Assembly: GCA_963786495.1 (NCBI GenBank)
Contig: CAWAZL010000010.1
Coordinates: 205,841 to 269,840 of the forward strand
Reading direction: 5' to 3'
DNA from: JALZKA01 sp963786495
GTDB taxonomy: Bacteria > Actinomycetota > Thermoleophilia > Solirubrobacterales > 70-9
DNA: 64,000 nt
Part shown: piece by piece, positions 14,858-22,659 of the stretch
Layout of the letters: every line of letters starts with the position of its first letter
Numbering within the stretch: position 1 is the stretch's first letter
Position numbers and translations under genes: made by a program
Notes under the pieces: model-generated
Seen by the model: only the letters and a program-made list of their open reading frames with translations
Database searches by the model: none
Told to the model about the DNA's origin: nothing

Positions 14858-16818
14858 GCGAGCTACCGGTAGATAAGGCGGCGCCGCGCGGCTCGGGTGG
14901 GGCGATGATCTTTGCCGTCGCGTATTCGGCGGTTGGCTTCTCCCTCTACTTCTCGCTTGGCGTCGTTGCCGACTACGGGCTGGGCCTGACGCCGCTGATC
15001 TTCCTGGGCGCGGGGGTCATGTTCATCCTCGCGACGCTGACCTTTGCCGAGGGAGGCTCGATGTTCGTCGAGCGCGGAGGGTCGTCGAACATGGCCCGTT
15101 ACGCGTTCAACGAACTGATCAGCTTCATCGCCGGATGGGCGCTCCTGATCGACTTCATCGTTGTGGTCGCGCTCGCGGCGGTCTCGGCGCCTCACTACCT
15201 CTCGCCGGTCTGGGACGGGTTCGGCCACGGGACGGGCGAGGTCTTGACGGCGGTGGCGATCGTGCTCGGCGCCGCGCTTGTGAACGTGCTGGGCTGGTGG
15301 GGCTTTCGGCGTCAGCGGTTGCTGGTGGCGCTCGCGATCGGCGACATCGTCGTCCAGCTGCTCCTGATCGTGGTGGGGCTTGCGGTGGCGCTGGATCCGG
15401 CGGTTTTGACTGAGAATTTGGACCTGGGTACGAGCCCGACGGGGGCTGATGCGATCTATGCGTTCGTGATCGCAACGGTCGCCTTCGCGGGGATCGAGGC
15501 GGCGTCGGATTTGGCGCCGGACCTGGATTGGGACATGCCGGATATGCGGAGGGCCGTAACGGCGGGCGCCGCGTTGCTGCCGATCGTGTATGCCGGCGTT
15601 GCCGCGGTCGCGCTGATGGCGGTGCCCGTGATGGTGACGCCGGACGGGCCGGAGTCGGCGCTTGGCGGCGAGTTCATCGAGGAGCCCATCCTGGGGGTGG
15701 CAAAGAGCTTCGACCCGGCTTGGGTGTCGGACTTCATGCAGGTGGTCGTGGTGGCGGTCGCGCCTGTGGTGCTGATCTGGGCGGCTTCGACGGCAATGCT
15801 CGGCCTGTCGCGCCACGTGTATGTGCTGGCGACGAACAGGCAGATCCCGAGCTGGCTCGGAAAGCTCTCCTCGCGCCGAACGCCGTATGTTGCGATCTTC
15901 GGGGCGACGCTCATCGCCGTCGGTTTGGTGATTCCCGGCGACATCGAGTTGCTGGCGGGGATCTACGCGTTCGGAGCAACGCTCGCGATCGTGATCGCGC
16001 ATGCGTCGATCCTCAGGCTGCGGGCGAAGCGCCCGGAGGTGACGCGCCCATTCCGGGTGCCGTGGGACGTGCGGATCGGTGGCCGGGAGCTGCCGCTGCC
16101 CACGCTCGTCGGGTTCGTGATCACCGGCCTTGCGTGGGTGAGCGTGCTCGTGTATCACGACGAGGCGCGCTGGGTTGGCGGCGGGTGGATGGCGTTCGGG
16201 TTGGTGGGCTACGTCATCTACCGCAAGGGCTTCGAGGGGACGAGCCTTTTGAAGAGGGTCGAGGTGCCAGCTTCGGCGCTCGAGAAGCAGACGGTCGCGG
16301 TGGAGTCTCACGACATCCTGGTGCCGATCTTCGGAACGCATCTCGACGACGACATCGTCGGCACGGCGGGGCGCCTGGCGGCCGCGGCCGAGGGTGCTTC
16401 CGGGGTGGAGTCGCAGCTCCGGATCGTGTTCGTGCTCGACCTGCCGCTGACCGTGCCCCTGTCGTCGCCGCCGCCCCGCGAGCGGATGGAGCTTGCGAAC
16501 GCCGCGCTCGAGCGGGCGAAGCTGGTGGCGGAGGAGTACGACACGGTGGACGTGCAAGAGACGGTGGTGCGGGCGCGGAGCACGGGCGCGGGCATTGTTC
16601 AGGCGGCGCGCGAGATGGGCGCCGAGATGATCGTGATGGGTGCTGAGCCGCCATCGAAGATCAAGGGTGGAGCGATCTTGGGAGGGATCGGAGGGCACCG
16701 CCCGGCCGAGATCGGGCCGGTCACGGAATACGTGCTCTCCCGGGCGCCGTGTCGCGTGCTCGTTACCGCTCCGGTCGGCGATGGGCGCAGGTTTTCGGGA
16801 CGGCGCAGTACCGAATAG
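14854..16818 (+). CDS. Second APC permease with universal-stress-protein domain
   Basis: A 654-residue paralogue of the permease at 12733 with the same architecture: about 12 membrane segments (unwound helix region VAYSAVGFSLYFSLG) and a C-terminal Usp-like domain of about 150 residues (HDILVPIFGTHLDDDIVGTA to RAPCRVLVTAPVGD). GTG 14854 overlaps the small membrane gene by 4 bases (GTGA). Divergence between the two copies is large, so this is an old duplication. The Usp part may bind a nucleotide and gate transport; the NAD-binding TrkA-like genes immediately downstream strengthen the idea of ligand-controlled transport. Confidence 0.83.
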   Translation: MSELPVDKAAPRGSGGAMIFAVAYSAVGFSLYFSLGVVADYGLGLTPLIFLGAGVMFILATLTFAEGGSMFVERGGSSNMARYAFNELISFIAGWALLIDFIVVVALAAVSAPHYLSPVWDGFGHGTGEVLTAVAIVLGAALVNVLGWWGFRRQRLLVALAIGDIVVQLLLIVVGLAVALDPAVLTENLDLGTSPTGADAIYAFVIATVAFAGIEAASDLAPDLDWDMPDMRRAVTAGAALLPIVYAGVAAVALMAVPVMVTPDGPESALGGEFIEEPILGVAKSFDPAWVSDFMQVVVVAVAPVVLIWAASTAMLGLSRHVYVLATNRQIPSWLGKLSSRRTPYVAIFGATLIAVGLVIPGDIELLAGIYAFGATLAIVIAHASILRLRAKRPEVTRPFRVPWDVRIGGRELPLPTLVGFVITGLAWVSVLVYHDEARWVGGGWMAFGLVGYVIYRKGFEGTSLLKRVEVPASALEKQTVAVESHDILVPIFGTHLDDDIVGTAGRLAAAAEGASGVESQLRIVFVLDLPLTVPLSSPPPRERMELANAALERAKLVAEEYDTVDVQETVVRARSTGAGIVQAAREMGAEMIVMGAEPPSKIKGGAILGGIGGHRPAEIGPVTEYVLSRAPCRVLVTAPVGDGRRFSGRRSTE

Positions 16819-16830
16819 AGTCAGGCACGG

Positions 16831-17319
16831 ATGTTCATCGTCATTGTCGGATGCGGCCGGGTCGGTTCTTCGCTTGCGCGAACGATGCTCAAGGAAGGGC
16901 ACGAGGTTTCGTGCCTTGACGAAGACTCCGAGGCGCATGCGCGCCTGGAGATCGGCATGGACAAGGCGTGGGAGGACATGGGCGGTCAGTTCACGGTTGG
17001 CGCGGCGCTCGAGGTGGAGGCACTTACCGCGGCGGGGGTTGAGCGCGCGGACGTGTTCGTGGCGTCGACGAACGGCGACAACACGAACATCGTGATCGCA
17101 CAGCTTGCGAAGCGGCGCTTCAACGTGCCGACGGTGATCGCCCGCATCTTGGATCCGTTACGCGCTGAGTGGTACGACCGCCAGGGGGTGCACACGATCT
17201 GCCCCACAAGGATTGCCGTGGAGATGCTCGAGAAAGAGGTTCGCGAGCAGGCGAAGCGCGCGGCCGGCTCGGCGCCGAGGATGGGCTCGGCTGACCACGA
17301 GGACGACGAGCTGATCTGA
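16831..17319 (+). CDS. TrkA/KtrA-type NAD-binding (RCK) protein, short form
   Basis: A 162-residue protein with a Rossmann nucleotide-binding RCK-N domain: VIVGCGRVGSSLARTML, acidic ribose-binding turn CLDEDSE, and GVERADVFVASTNGDNTNIV. The TrkA-C ligand domain is lacking; the C-terminal ~30 residues are charged. RCK-N domains assemble as gating rings on K+ transporters and channels. ATG 16831 follows TAGAGT at 16816-16821, which overlaps the permease stop. It overlaps the next gene by 1 base. Confidence 0.85.
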   Translation: MFIVIVGCGRVGSSLARTMLKEGHEVSCLDEDSEAHARLEIGMDKAWEDMGGQFTVGAALEVEALTAAGVERADVFVASTNGDNTNIVIAQLAKRRFNVPTVIARILDPLRAEWYDRQGVHTICPTRIAVEMLEKEVREQAKRAAGSAPRMGSADHEDDELI

Positions 17320-18014
17320 TGGGAGACGCTTCGAACATGTACGTGATCGTGGTCGGCGCCGGCAAGGTCGGGTGGAACATCGCGCGCGAGCTGCTCGAAA
17401 AGGGCCACGAGGTGACGCTGATCGAGAACGATCGCGAGCGCTACCAGACGGTCGAGCAAGAGCTCGAGCACAACATCCAATACGGAGACGCTTCGGAGCT
17501 TTGGGTGCTCGAGCGCGCCGGCGTGCAGCGCGCCGACATGGTGATCGCCGTGACGGGCGATGACGAGGACAACATGCTGATCTGCCAGGTGGCGAAGGAG
17601 AAGTACCTCGTCGATCGCATCATCGCCCGCGTTAACAACCCGCGCAACCGTGAGCACTTCGAGCTTCTGGGGATCCGTCCGGTCGTGTCGGCCACGGACT
17701 TGATCATCCGCCTGATCGAGCATGAGGTGCCGGACTATGGGCTCGTTCACTTGCTCGATCTGCCCGAGCAGCACCTCGAGATCATCGAGATGCTCCTGCC
17801 GGAGGGGTCGCCGGCGACTGGGCAGCGTGTCGGCGATCTGACGCTCCCGGAGGGGACGTTGCTGATCTCGGTCCTGCGCGGCCCAGAGGGGTTGATTCCC
17901 AACGCAGACACGGTGCTTGAGCCTGGGGATGAGATCCTGGCCGTCCTCGATCCGAAGATCGAGGACGACGTGACCGCCTACTTCGCCGCGCCCGCTTCCA
18001 AACCTGGCGAATGA
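17319..18014 (+). CDS. TrkA-family K+ uptake regulatory protein (RCK-N plus TrkA-C)
   Basis: A 231-residue protein. It has an RCK-N Rossmann domain (VIVVGAGKVGWNIARELL, LIENDRERYQTVEQEL) followed by a TrkA-C (RCK-C) domain from about residue 140 to 220 (LPEGTLLISVLRGPEGLIPN). The start could be ATG 17319 (TGATG overlap with the previous stop) or ATG 17337, six codons later. Such proteins bind NAD(H), ATP or c-di-AMP and regulate Trk/Ktr K+ uptake. No TrkH/KtrB translocator is in the window, so the partner may be the adjacent APC-Usp permeases or a remote transporter. Confidence 0.87.
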   Translation: MGDASNMYVIVVGAGKVGWNIARELLEKGHEVTLIENDRERYQTVEQELEHNIQYGDASELWVLERAGVQRADMVIAVTGDDEDNMLICQVAKEKYLVDRIIARVNNPRNREHFELLGIRPVVSATDLIIRLIEHEVPDYGLVHLLDLPEQHLEIIEMLLPEGSPATGQRVGDLTLPEGTLLISVLRGPEGLIPNADTVLEPGDEILAVLDPKIEDDVTAYFAAPASKPGE

Positions 18015-19240
18015 GAGAGGTCGACTTCCTGCTCGTGGGGGGCGGGATGGCATCGGCCTACTGCGCGTCCGAGCTCCGGCGCCAGGGTGCGGATGGATCG
18101 GTGCTTTTGGTGGGAAGGGAGAAGGACCCGCCGTACGAGCGCCCGCCGCTCTCCAAGGAGTATCTGCGCGGAGATGCCGAGCGCTCCGACGCGACGGTAA
18201 ATGGCGCCGAGTGGTACGAGGAGAACGACGTCGAGCTCATGACCGGGAAGAGCGTCATGTCGCTCGATGCCGGCGAGCGTGTGGCGAAGATCCAGGGTGG
18301 GGAGGAGGTTCGTTTCGGAAAGGCGCTCCTCGGCACCGGCGCCATGGTGAACATCTTGCGGGTCGATGGTGCGGAGCTCGACGGGATTCACTATCTGCGC
18401 GCGTTCGGGAACTCGGACTCGATTCGCGAGGACGCCAAGAGCGCGACGAAAGCGGTCCTGATCGGCGGCAGTTACATCGGCTGCGAGGTGGCCGCGTCGC
18501 TGGTGGAGATGGGGGTGCAGTGCACGGTCGTGATGCTCGAGGACGTCGCGCTGTCGACAGGCTTTGGCGAGGAGGCGGGGAGGTTCTTCCAAGGGGTGCT
18601 CGAGTCGAAGGGCGTCGAGTTCGTCGGTGGCGCGTCGCTCGGGTCGTTCGGCGGCGACGAGCGCGTCCAGAAGGTCGTGACGGAGGATGGGCGCGAGATC
18701 GAGTGCGACTTCTGCGTGGTTGGCGCCGGCGTGCGCCCCGACGTGATGCTCGCGCAGCGCGCCGGGCTCGAGGTCGACGACGGGATCACTTGCGACGCGC
18801 GGCTGCAGACGTCGGCAGAGGGAATCTTTGCGGCGGGCGACTGCTGCTCGTACGACAGCGTGGTGCATGGGCGCCGGCTGCGCGTCGAGCACTGGGACGT
18901 CGCGCTTCAGCAGGGGCGGCACGTGGGGAAGGCAATGCTCGGCGACGAGGAGCCGTACCGTGCGATCCCTTATTTCTTCAGCGACTTGTCGGACTGGACG
19001 GGTCTCGAGTACGTCGGTCCTGCGAAGGACTGGGACGAGGTGGTCTTTCGCGGCTCCCGGGATGACGGCGAGTTCTCGGCCTGGTACCTCAAGGACGGCG
19101 CAGTCGCGGGAGCGCTCGCTGTTGGCCGCTCCGAGGACCTGGTCCACGCGCGGATGCTGATCGAAACGGGTGCGAAGGTGAAGTCCCAAAAGGCCGAGCT
19201 GGCCGACGTGGATTCAGAGCTCGAAAGCGTGGGCGTTTAG
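18011..19240 (+). CDS. FAD-dependent NAD(P)H oxidoreductase, ferredoxin-reductase-like
   Basis: A 409-residue two-dinucleotide-fold flavoprotein. FAD site: FLLVGGGMASAYCASELRR; PPYERPPLSKEYL loop; NAD(P)H site AVLIGGSYIGCEVAASLVEM; second FAD motif TSAEGIFAAGDCC. It resembles rubredoxin/ferredoxin reductases and AIF-type proteins and lacks a redox-active CxxxxC disulfide. ATG 18011 overlaps the TrkA-like stop by 4 bases, so it is the last gene of this coupled run. Whether it supplies redox input to the RCK proteins is speculation. Confidence 0.85.
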   Translation: MREVDFLLVGGGMASAYCASELRRQGADGSVLLVGREKDPPYERPPLSKEYLRGDAERSDATVNGAEWYEENDVELMTGKSVMSLDAGERVAKIQGGEEVRFGKALLGTGAMVNILRVDGAELDGIHYLRAFGNSDSIREDAKSATKAVLIGGSYIGCEVAASLVEMGVQCTVVMLEDVALSTGFGEEAGRFFQGVLESKGVEFVGGASLGSFGGDERVQKVVTEDGREIECDFCVVGAGVRPDVMLAQRAGLEVDDGITCDARLQTSAEGIFAAGDCCSYDSVVHGRRLRVEHWDVALQQGRHVGKAMLGDEEPYRAIPYFFSDLSDWTGLEYVGPAKDWDEVVFRGSRDDGEFSAWYLKDGAVAGALAVGRSEDLVHARMLIETGAKVKSQKAELADVDSELESVGV

Positions 19241-19272
19241 GACCGTTTTGGACGCTATCGTTGGTGCCCCGT

Positions 19273-19343
19273 TGGGGATTGGTGTAACGGCAGCACGACG
19301 CGTTCTGGTCGCGTTAGTCGGGGTTCAAATCCCTGATCCCCAG
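19273..19343 (+). tRNA. tRNA-Gln (anticodon CTG)
   Basis: Acceptor stem TGGGGAT (19273-19279) pairs with ATCCCCA (19336-19342), discriminator G at 19343. The anticodon arm ACGCG-TTCTGGT-CGCGT gives anticodon CTG, and GGTTCAAAT forms the T loop. CCA is not encoded. Confidence 0.93.
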
Positions 19344-19380
19344 TCAGATTTCCGTCCGACGAGGATGCGAACATGCGTTC

Positions 19381-19986
19381 GTGCCAGATCGTCGAAAGTA
19401 TGGCCCTCACCGCCCGCCGGGCGAGACCCGTCGACTCATCGGCGTCCTGCGTGACGAAGGCCGTTCCTACTCGGAGATCGCACGCGAGCTCGATCTGAAG
19501 AAGAGCACTGTGGCGTACCACGCTCGGAGGCTCGGTGAGCCCGATAGGGAGAGCTTTGCGAAGCGATACGACTGGGCTGAGATTCAAAGGGCGTATGACT
19601 CCGGACTAACTGTGCGCGAATGCATCGAGCGCTTTGGCTTCTCTTCAGCCAGCTGGCACAAGGCCGTTCAGCGCGGCGTTGTCGTCCCTCGGCCGCGGCG
19701 CCAGGATCTCGAACTGGTCTTTTGCGAAGGGACAAGTCGAGATGGACGTAGCTTTCGCAAGAAGCGCCTCATAAACGAGGGCATCAAGGAAGATCGCTGC
19801 GAGGAATGCGGCATTACGCATTGGCGAGGACGCAAGCTCAGCATCCAGCTTCATCACAAGAACGGCGACGGCACGGACAACCGGATCGAAAATCTGGAAC
19901 TCTTGTGTGCGAATTGCCACTCCTTGACGGACACCTATGGAGGACGCAACGGACACCGCAGGCGTGAGCAGCGCCGCCCCTCGTGA
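19381..19986 (+). CDS. HTH plus HNH endonuclease-like protein
   Basis: A 201-residue protein. The N-terminal half has two helix-turn-helix-like units: SYSEIARELDLKKSTVAYHA and a second at about residues 62-90 ending in SSASWHKAVQRG. The C-terminal ~70 residues form an HNH nuclease module with zinc pairs CEECG and CANCH and the catalytic HHKNGDGTDNRIENLELL. Length and layout resemble free-standing HNH proteins of phages and mobile elements. It begins 38 bases after tRNA-Gln, a usual integration neighbourhood. GTG 19381 is the first good start. No methylase or intron is adjacent. Confidence 0.8.
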   Translation: MPDRRKYGPHRPPGETRRLIGVLRDEGRSYSEIARELDLKKSTVAYHARRLGEPDRESFAKRYDWAEIQRAYDSGLTVRECIERFGFSSASWHKAVQRGVVVPRPRRQDLELVFCEGTSRDGRSFRKKRLINEGIKEDRCEECGITHWRGRKLSIQLHHKNGDGTDNRIENLELLCANCHSLTDTYGGRNGHRRREQRRPS

Positions 19987-20071
19987 CGTAGCTCGAATTC
20001 GTACAAGCCGTCCGGTCGGCGAAGGAAAATTGGGGTATACGGTGAACTGACGCCTTACGGTGGATTCGTAG

Positions 20072-20776
20072 ATGGCTGAGATGGACATCTATATGCGCCG
20101 GCGCCTTGTGGCGCTGGGTGGCCTTGTGGCCTTCTTCATCATCTTCGTGCTGCTCGTCAAGAGTTGCGGTGGTGACGATGAGCCGACCGAGACCGTGTCT
20201 GCTCCTACCGCCGGCACAACAGGCGTGACCGGCGGAGCGCTCACCCCCGAGCTCTTCATCGAGGAAGCGGACGCAATCTGCGGCCCCGCCAATGTGGCCG
20301 TGAGTGAGATCGACCCGGCTGACCCCAACGCGGCACAGCTGGAGTTCGACATCACCAATGAGGAATTGGCGTCGCTCCAGGGACTCCAGCAAGCAGAGCC
20401 GTCGCCGGACGTCGACAGGTTCCTCTCCGACCTAAGCGCCGTCGTCGCTGCCCTCAAGGCCAAGGCGAAGGCAGCAGACGTGACAGCTGCAGACGCAGCT
20501 CAGCTCGAGATCGACACAGCCGAGGTCGCAGCACGCGAGTCCGGCAAGAAGGCAGGCTTCTCAGAATGCGGCGCGTTCCTGGACGCGGGCGAGGACGCGC
20601 CCGCTGGAGCCGGTGGCGGTGGCGCCAATGACACCGCCACGACGGACACGGGAGGCGGAGTCGCCCCAGCTGACACCACTACGACACCGCCGGCCGACAC
20701 GAGTACTACGCCGCCCGTGGACGACGGCACCACAACCCCGCCCGCGGACGACGGCGGCGGCGGCATCACCCCTTAG
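20072..20776 (+). CDS. Membrane-anchored envelope protein with Thr/Pro-rich tail
   Basis: A 234-residue protein: short cytoplasmic N-terminus, one membrane helix (LVALGGLVAFFIIFVLLVKS, residues 11-30), a helical extracytoplasmic domain (about 55-180) with two cysteines (DAICGPAN and SECGAFLD) that may form a disulfide, and a low-complexity Thr/Pro/Gly/Asp tail (about 185-234) typical of a cell-wall spacer. I do not recognise a named family. Its TAG overlaps the TAA of the convergent ABC gene by 3 bases (20774-20775 are shared), leaving no room for an intergenic terminator. Confidence 0.7.
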   Translation: MAEMDIYMRRRLVALGGLVAFFIIFVLLVKSCGGDDEPTETVSAPTAGTTGVTGGALTPELFIEEADAICGPANVAVSEIDPADPNAAQLEFDITNEELASLQGLQQAEPSPDVDRFLSDLSAVVAALKAKAKAADVTAADAAQLEIDTAEVAARESGKKAGFSECGAFLDAGEDAPAGAGGGGANDTATTDTGGGVAPADTTTTPPADTSTTPPVDDGTTTPPADDGGGGITP

Positions 20777-22659
20777 GCAGCCAGCTCGGCCCAGGCGCCG
20801 TACAGGCGCGCGTAGGCGCCGTCGGCCTCAATCAGCTCGTCGTGCGTTCCCGCCTCGACGATCTCACCGTGCTCGAGCACCACGATCTTTCCAGCGCGCC
20901 TGATCGTCGACAGCCGATGTGCGATCACAATCGCCGAGCGGCCATGAAGCAGCCGCTCGAGCGCCTGCTCGATCACTCGCTCGGTCCGCACGTCCACGTT
21001 CGACGTCGCCTCGTCCAGGATCAAAATCCGCGGCTCGGCCAGGAGCGCGCGCGCAAAGGAGACGAGCTGGCGCTGCCCCGCGCTCAGCTGCACGCCACGC
21101 TCCCCGATCTCCGTGTCGAGTCCCTTGGGCAAACGCGTAACGAACGGCTCCGCTCCAACGGCGCGCACAGCTGCTTCCACATCCTCGTCCGGCGCATCGG
21201 GCCGCCCGAACGCGACGTTGTCCCTGACGGTCCCCGAGAACAGATATCCCTCCTGCGGCACGATCCCCAGCCGGCTCCGGAGCGCCGAGGAGTCCAGGTC
21301 ACGCAGGTCGTACCCATCCACAAGCACCTCGCCCTTCTGCGGGTCGTAAAAGCGCGCTACAAGCTTCGCGAACGTCGACTTACCGGCGCCGGTCTCACCC
21401 ACAAGCGCCACCGTCTGGCCCGCGGGAATCCTCAGGTCGATCCCGCGCATCGCCCACTCGTCGTCCTCGCCCACCTCGCGCGCATCACCGCCGCCCGCGT
21501 ACGAGAACCACACGTCGCGTAACTCGATCTCGCCCCTGATCTCGCCTGGATCGATCGCATCCGGCTTGTCCACCATGTCAGGTCGCGTGTCGAGCAGGTC
21601 GAAGATCTTGTCGAGCGCCGCCATGCCCTGCTGGTAGGTCGTATAGAGCTGAGAGATCTGCTGGATCGGGTCGAAGAACTGGTTGAGGTAGCCGATAAAC
21701 GCCACGACCACACCCGTCTCGATGTTGCCCTCGATCACCTGATAGCCGCCGTAAAGGATGATCGCCGCCGTTCCGATCGCGGACAGCAACTCAACCGCCG
21801 GGAAGTACGAAGCGTTCAGATAGACCGTCCGCATGTTCGCCTCGCGGTTCTCGGCGTTCAACTCGGACATGCGCCCGATGTGGCGCTTTTCTTGACCGAA
21901 GCTCCGAACGACGCGCACGCCGGAGAGCGACTCCTGCAGATACGCCGTGATGTTCGCGATCTTCTCGCGCGTCAGCCGGTACGCGTCCGCCGAGATGATC
22001 CGGAAGACGACGCTCGCGATGAACAGGAGAGGGAAGGTGAGGAAGACGACGAGCGCCAGTCCTACGTCGAGAAGCAGCAGGATCACCACCACGCCCACAA
22101 GCGTCAGTGTCGCCTGAAAGAGCGTCACGATCCCGTCCGTAACGAGGGAATCGAGAGCCTGGACATCGTTCGTCAGGCGCGAGATCAAGACACCGGCCTT
22201 GCGCCGCGTGAAGAATCCGATCGACATCGCCTGCAGGTGTTGGTAGATCCGCGTGCGCAGGTCCTGGAGCGCCCGCTGCCCCACCCACCCGACCAGATAC
22301 GTCTGCGCGTAGCTTGCCGCCCAGAAGATCGCCGCCGAGGCCAGGAAGACCACAACGATCACGGTCAGCGCGCTCTCGTCGCCCGCAGAGATCCCATCGT
22401 CGATCGCCCGGCCAGCCAGATACGGAGGCGCCAGGCCGGCGGCGGTGGCGACGATCAGCGCGCCGAACATGAGGATCACCTGCTTGCGGTACGGACGCAG
22501 CAACCCGAGCATCCAGCGCACCTTCCGGCCGCGCTGATCCTCGCCGCGGATCACCCGCCACATGTCGCGGAACATCGCAACCGTGCCGGCGATGCGCCCA
22601 TCCTCGTTCGGTGGAGCCTCGACCGGGCGTTCCGGCGCTCCGTTTCGCGAATCGCTCAC
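20773..22659 (-). CDS. ABC exporter half-transporter with canonical Walker B (consensus-type NBD)
   Basis: A 628-residue type IV ABC exporter subunit: N-terminal cytosolic extension, six membrane helices (about 65-360), then the nucleotide-binding domain with Walker A VGETGAGKST, signature LSAGQRQL and Walker B ILILDEATSNVD. The Glu is catalytic, but the signature is altered from LSGGQ. Together with the partner upstream this is the TM287/288-like asymmetric heterodimer pattern. GTG 22659 overlaps the partner stop (GTGA), which is why I rejected the longer frame to 22719. Likely drug or lipid efflux. Confidence 0.9.
   Translation of the reverse strand: MSDSRNGAPERPVEAPPNEDGRIAGTVAMFRDMWRVIRGEDQRGRKVRWMLGLLRPYRKQVILMFGALIVATAAGLAPPYLAGRAIDDGISAGDESALTVIVVVFLASAAIFWAASYAQTYLVGWVGQRALQDLRTRIYQHLQAMSIGFFTRRKAGVLISRLTNDVQALDSLVTDGIVTLFQATLTLVGVVVILLLLDVGLALVVFLTFPLLFIASVVFRIISADAYRLTREKIANITAYLQESLSGVRVVRSFGQEKRHIGRMSELNAENREANMRTVYLNASYFPAVELLSAIGTAAIILYGGYQVIEGNIETGVVVAFIGYLNQFFDPIQQISQLYTTYQQGMAALDKIFDLLDTRPDMVDKPDAIDPGEIRGEIELRDVWFSYAGGGDAREVGEDDEWAMRGIDLRIPAGQTVALVGETGAGKSTFAKLVARFYDPQKGEVLVDGYDLRDLDSSALRSRLGIVPQEGYLFSGTVRDNVAFGRPDAPDEDVEAAVRAVGAEPFVTRLPKGLDTEIGERGVQLSAGQRQLVSFARALLAEPRILILDEATSNVDVRTERVIEQALERLLHGRSAIVIAHRLSTIRRAGKIVVLEHGEIVEAGTHDELIEADGAYARLYGAWAELAA

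Noticed and set aside
14863..16938. 691-codon minus-strand frame opposite the second APC permease
   Set aside because: Arg/His/Asp-rich shadow of a membrane protein; no recognisable fold.
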